DNA from: JAAFHZ01 sp964247085
GTDB lineage: Bacteria; Cyanobacteriota; Cyanobacteriia; Cyanobacteriales; Chamaesiphonaceae
Direction: 5' to 3'
NCBI GenBank assembly: GCA_964247085.1
Contig: CAXTSX010000013.1
Location: forward strand, 15,321-79,320
DNA length: 64,000 nucleotides
Shown here: positions 61,801 to 64,000 of the stretch, piece by piece
How positions within the stretch are numbered: the first letter of the stretch is position 1
How the letters are laid out: every line of letters starts with the position of its first letter
Made by a program: the position numbers and the translations under genes
Notes under the pieces: generated by a model
Seen by the model: the letters and a program-made list of their open reading frames with translations, nothing else
The model's database searches: none
What the model was told of the DNA's origin: nothing

Positions 61801-62475
61801 GATTCTTTGGATATGATGTCGATTATTTACCAAACCTTAGGAGATTCAACCCAAGCTCTGGCTCTGAGTGAGCAATCGATCAATATGCACAGAGAAATCG
61901 GCAATCGCCAAGGAGAAGCACATTCTTTGTATCATATGGCTACTATTGCTGGTCAACAAGGTGATGCAGCACTAAAGCAAGACCTTTATTTACAAGCAGC
62001 TACATTGTTGGGTGCGATCAGTGACTATGGTAGTTTAATTGACGTTCTCAATAGTTTAGGCCTCGACAACGAACCCGATTCGATCGGCTATCTTGCCCAA
62101 TCCCTCTGGCTCACCCTCAAACTACCCCCCACCAACCTCCAAAGTGCTATTCACCTCATTGGATATATCTGTCGAAAAATCCCCACCGGTAATCCACTAG
62201 AAGCATTGCTTGGTGCCGCCGCCATTCATTTTTGTCACCACTACAAACACCCCGAACTCGACCAACTCATCGAACTCAGCGGTGAAATTATTCTTTATGC
62301 CGCCGAGCAACAAGGCATCACAACACAAACTGATTACAACGACTGGATAATTCAAAATCGCCTCAACGATCCAGACTACTTTCTACCTCTGCTGATTAAT
62401 AGGCTGGAATCGATCATCGGCGACGGCTGGTTATTCGATAAAGACGTATTTCTGAAGGGAGATCGATCAGCTTAA
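58894..62475 (+). CDS. CHAT protease-NTPase (STAND-like)-TPR protein
   Basis: 1193 aa from GTG at 58894 (an ATG two nt earlier is out of frame). Residues about 90-345 are a CHAT caspase-like domain with the His-Cys pair H202 (FHLSGHANIRDG) and C246 (MFLSGCRTAQSG). A P-loop NTPase follows: Walker A WLHGLRGAGKSSIACRLL near 397, Walker B RIVFLLDNFED near 470, then a helical lid to about 760. Residues about 770-1015 are six near-identical 40-residue TPR units plus one diverged unit. The last ~180 residues are helical. The architecture matches STAND-type regulators in which repeats sense a ligand, the NTPase oligomerises and the protease is activated. Related CHAT-TPR proteins serve in bacterial immunity or stress signalling. 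The target here is unknown. Confidence 0.9.
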   Translation: MVCLELKPIDQQLAELRYSLPGQTQYQSRRLKLAEIAGLYDFIDRDFTTTNPHLAQLGRQLFDWLDGTERWLAGAIAQNRQGLVLAIDAQEQLGGLPWEVMFYEGFLVARSIIPVRVVGGFQQPKTSREPASRQLRTLFMATDPIDVSPSLDFEAEEALILQETQDLAMDLRVEESGCLEELQGFWRRFPQNHFDIFHLSGHANIRDGVPYFITESPEGNRVDAQLADFDAVFRLRYPPLMFLSGCRTAQSGRSATTSLAASLVQQGAPAVLGWGRPVADKGAIAAAMVLYKSLAAGVTLAESLVLTYQDLIQADVPDWCLLRLYAEFGAWDVALVVSPADDVRCRPAEASDDEEFLDSQGLVRVAGKDAFVGRRRYLQQSLKALKSPNNLGIWLHGLRGAGKSSIACRLLDRLMPAYHKLVFTGIFDESLLVNKLCEYYPDKTEALAAAGSLTHRLTTALKDTDQRQNQRIVFLLDNFEDNLELRSDGQPVLKAAVVEPLRALLDSIAKSGVMHRVMVTSRYDVALPGNFDRKMQRLEVVGMGKDTDKLYRRLPAFQAKSGVDEALQSKAQEIADGYPRLMWWLNDVLKDGRTDSDLILMAMEGKQQDYLESILAEGLLAQQEPGLVEMLERGMLFELPVPLAVLQSICFDLVGLEGFVARSKALGLLEWGLSDDLVRVPKVLGLVVPGNQQELAASGIKILHQFWIEEAEFFNEEQLLETYRLAMLGRNAEIAIEMAQRLSSGWINRSRYREARDICEKTLFLQKNSTIIYNLSIIYQTLGDLPYALALSEQSIEIKREIGDRKGEAASLYQMSIIYQILGDLTQSLALSQQSIEIFREIGDRKGEATSLHQLSNIYQILGDLTQSLALSQQSIEIKREIGDRRGEADSLHMMSIIYQILGDLITALALSQQSIEIDREIGNRQGEATSLRQMSMIYQILEDSTEALALSQQSINMHREIGNRQGEADSLDMMSIIYQTLGDSTQALALSEQSINMHREIGNRQGEAHSLYHMATIAGQQGDAALKQDLYLQAATLLGAISDYGSLIDVLNSLGLDNEPDSIGYLAQSLWLTLKLPPTNLQSAIHLIGYICRKIPTGNPLEALLGAAAIHFCHHYKHPELDQLIELSGEIILYAAEQQGITTQTDYNDWIIQNRLNDPDYFLPLLINRLESIIGDGWLFDKDVFLKGDRSA
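61201..61940 (+). repeat. 120-nt tandem repeats encoding TPR units
   Basis: About six units of 120 nt, each encoding a 40-residue repeat of the form SIIYQILGDLTQSLALSQQS then IEIxREIGDRKGEAxS. Units at 61333-61452, 61453-61572 and 61573-61692 are nearly identical in DNA, down to runs such as GAGATAAAAAGAGAAATCGG. A unit length divisible by three keeps the frame when copies are gained or lost. This is coding repetition, not a CRISPR array. Confidence 0.9.
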
Positions 62476-62541
62476 TCTAACATCAGCGAAGCGATCAACT
62501 TTGATGGTGATCGAACCAGGTTCCAACTGTATTCAACCAAA

Positions 62542-63468
62542 TCAAACTGCCAGCCACCGCTCCAAATCACCCACACCAGTAAAGTCCAACAAATCTTCAG
62601 CCAAAACTTCCACTCGATCAAGCTTCAACCCATTCACCCGCGCTAAAAGTTCCAGGGAAAGATTGCCGAATTTACGAGTTAGAAGTTTGATTACTAATTC
62701 CCGTGTTGCTGACTCTTGCCCTTGCTCCATCCAACTAGTAGTAATTTCCATTACATTTTCCCGTTCTGTAGGTAATTTAATTTTATCAACTTCAACCAAA
62801 AACTGCTGCTCCTCGATCGGATTCAACCGCAAGTAATTATCAATGAATCCAGATAGCAGGAAGGTTCTCGCTTTATCCAACTTGAGATTGGCAATCATCC
62901 GCAAACACTCGACCTTAACTCGTGGGCGATCTGCGGGGTCGATTTCCATCTTGGCCATTAACGCCGCTGCCACTGGATTTGGTCGAGTCAAAAACTCTCT
63001 CCAATCTAGGCGATTGAGTTGGATCGTCAGAAAATTAAAATCCATCACCTGTAACCCCGGAACTCGCACCTGATAGGAATCCCGTTCCAGTCGATATGGT
63101 TCGTCGAAGGAAAATAACGCGATTGGATAAACTGGCTGTAAGTATTTCCGGTGCAGTTGCGCGAAGTAAAAAAACATTCGCCGATGAAAATTAGCTTGGC
63201 TACTGGATTGGTGTTCGCAGTTGACGACTACCGATACCCGACTGCTGGCTGGAGCATTGGGACGACCCAATAAATTGACTCTGACAATGACATCCATCGC
63301 CTTGCGTTCGCCAGCTTCGATGTCAGTAAAGTATTCTAGCGGCAGAATTTCCAGACTAGCAGGATCGATCGCTGCAAAGAAGTTTGGTGTAAATAGTTCT
63401 AAAAACTCCAGAAAGAAAGTCGTTAGTAGCTGCTTGAATAACTGGTCGTGGTCTATGCTTCTACTCAT
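62542..63468 (-). CDS. Rpn family nuclease-like protein with C-terminal DUF4351
   Basis: 308 aa from the ATG at 63468 (an ATG 18 codons upstream is in frame but weaker). The N-terminus SIDHDQLFKQLLTTFFLEFL is the Rpn/transposase_31-type opening. The PD-(D/E)XK elements are KAMDVIVRVNLLG and RVSVVVNCEHQSSSQANFHR. The middle matches cyanobacterial proteins of this class (MFFYFAQLHRKYLQPVYPIA). The last ~60 residues (ESATRELVIKLLTRKFGNLS then ELLARVNGLKLDRVEVLAEDLLDF, shortened here by position) are DUF4351. Rpn proteins are RecA-independent recombination-promoting DNases. It is convergent with the CHAT gene and lies between that gene's tail and a decayed second copy of the tail. Confidence 0.85.
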   Translation of the reverse strand: MSRSIDHDQLFKQLLTTFFLEFLELFTPNFFAAIDPASLEILPLEYFTDIEAGERKAMDVIVRVNLLGRPNAPASSRVSVVVNCEHQSSSQANFHRRMFFYFAQLHRKYLQPVYPIALFSFDEPYRLERDSYQVRVPGLQVMDFNFLTIQLNRLDWREFLTRPNPVAAALMAKMEIDPADRPRVKVECLRMIANLKLDKARTFLLSGFIDNYLRLNPIEEQQFLVEVDKIKLPTERENVMEITTSWMEQGQESATRELVIKLLTRKFGNLSLELLARVNGLKLDRVEVLAEDLLDFTGVGDLERWLAV

Positions 63469-63529
63469 ATCTAGTAATTCTTTAAAGTCAATGTAAGTTA
63501 TCAATCTCAGCAAGTCCATCATCGATCAA

Positions 63530-63735
63530 ATTGCCCAGCAACAAGGCATCACCCCGCAGATTTTGACAACTAGTTCACCCAAAATCGCCTCCACGAGCCA
63601 GACTACTTTTTACCGCTTCTGTTCAATAGGCTCGAATCGATCATTGGCGACAGCTGGTTATTCGATTCGAGCCGTATTTCTGAAGGGAGATAGATCGGCT
63701 TAATTTAACATCAGCGAAGCGATCGCCATCAAAGT
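63530..63735 (+). pseudogene. Decayed second copy of the CHAT-TPR gene tail
   Basis: The sequence from GAGCAACAAGGCATCAC-like (here CAGCAACAAGGCATCACC) through CCAGACTACTTT, GGCTGGTTATTCGAT-like and CTGAAGGGAGAT to AACATCAGCGAAGCGATC matches 62299-62500, the last ~60 codons of the CHAT gene plus about 25 nt beyond its stop. Small insertions and deletions break the frame in the middle, yet the end again reads VFLKGDRSA then stop. No upstream part of a second CHAT gene is present; the preceding DNA is the Rpn gene on the other strand. The rest of the gap to 63842 shows nothing I can name. Confidence 0.85.
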
Positions 63736-63842
63736 CGATCAATATCACAATGTAAATCACCACTGAATAACACTTGTCCTGAGCCAATCAACTAAGTTAC
63801 GATCAACTTGGTCGCTCCTAAATCTCACCAAATTTCAAAACC

Positions 63843-64000
63843 ATGCCAGACCAAGAACTTTTGCACCGAGTCACCACCAATCCCAACATCATGGCAGGTA
63901 AACCAGTAATTAGAGGCACCCGACTAACCGTTGAATATATATTGAACCTCAGTACCGGACAAAAAGCTTGAAGTAGTTGGCAGAACAAGGTTTGATGGAA
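63843..64000 (+). pseudogene. Broken DUF433 antitoxin gene at the window edge
   Basis: From the ATG at 63843 it reads MPDQELLHRVTTNPNIMAGK then PVIRGTRLTVEYILNLSTGQ and KA, stopping at TGA 63969-63971 after 42 codons, in the middle of the domain. A normal DUF433 runs another ~30 residues. One frame over, the sequence continues LAEQGLME to the window end but is preceded by TAG. So there is at least one frameshift and one stop. The N-terminal half is a clear DUF433 (NPNIMAGKPVIRGTRL). Whether a DUF5615 toxin follows cannot be seen. Confidence 0.7.

Noticed and set aside
61201..61940. Regular repeats that could suggest a CRISPR array
   Set aside because: The 120-nt units are in frame, encode TPR repeats and have no unique spacers.
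1..64000. tRNA, rRNA or intact transposase genes
   Set aside because: I looked in the larger intergenic gaps for tRNA T-loop motifs and for transposase cores and found none I could support.

Overview
The window is chromosomal DNA from a cyanobacterium. The evidence is the repeated HIP1-type octamer GCGATCGC and the general excess of CGATCG, a PATAN/receiver chemotaxis operon of the Pix/Tax type, a DUF4336 gene, a three-repeat SphR-type Pho box, a glutaredoxin-type ArsC like that of Synechocystis, and a CHAT-NTPase-TPR protein. I cannot assign a genus from the sequence alone. I saw no rRNA, tRNA, CRISPR array or intact insertion sequence.

Layout. 1-7541 (minus): end of a UrtA-like substrate-binding protein, a MITE-like element, then a five-gene chemotaxis operon (PATAN-receiver, two-domain CheW, PilJ-domain MCP, hybrid CheA, receiver-only CheB-like). 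7575-16490: DUF4336 protein, secreted HEXXH protein, small beta-barrel protein, trmL, M23 peptidase, uvrA, HAD phosphatase. 16643-18188 (minus): arsR-aquaporin-arsC. 18400-20993: exbB-exbD facing an atypical TonB-like protein. 21348-29923: a phosphate-starvation region with Pho box, pstSCAB, an SNase-like protein, a PhoA with calcium-binding repeats and a decayed phytase-like esterase. 30038: alr.

31154-35195 is an accessory island: higBA, a frameshifted DUF433 gene, a membrane-anchored coiled-coil DUF4041/GIY-YIG-like protein, and a DUF433/DUF5615 pair, with a degenerate ~48-bp repeat behind successive modules. 35219-42377 holds a glycine-zipper-like membrane protein, serA, prmA, a Uma2 nuclease, a monomeric isocitrate dehydrogenase and a prlF-yhaV toxin-antitoxin pair. 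42497-47110 (minus) is the type IV pilus operon pilMNOQ. 47424-57952 holds argS, a methyltransferase, an exopolysaccharide cluster (GT4, WecB/TagA, Wzx-like flippase, GT4), a Cof-type phosphatase, lipB and glgA. 58290-64000 ends with a membrane protein, a CHAT-NTPase-TPR protein, an Rpn/DUF4351 nuclease-like gene, a decayed second copy of the CHAT gene tail and a broken DUF433 gene.

How the genes work together. The chemotaxis operon has the architecture of systems that steer type IV pili, and pilMNOQ lies in the same window. The pst, SNase-like, phoA and phytase-like genes form a phosphorus-scavenging set. arsR-aqp-arsC is an arsenic module in which a channel takes the place of an efflux pump. 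ExbB/ExbD and the TonB-like protein should form an envelope energiser. The most unusual material is in the two accessory zones: the DUF4041/GIY-YIG protein with its toxin-antitoxin neighbours, and the CHAT-NTPase-TPR protein with the Rpn gene lying between two copies of its tail.
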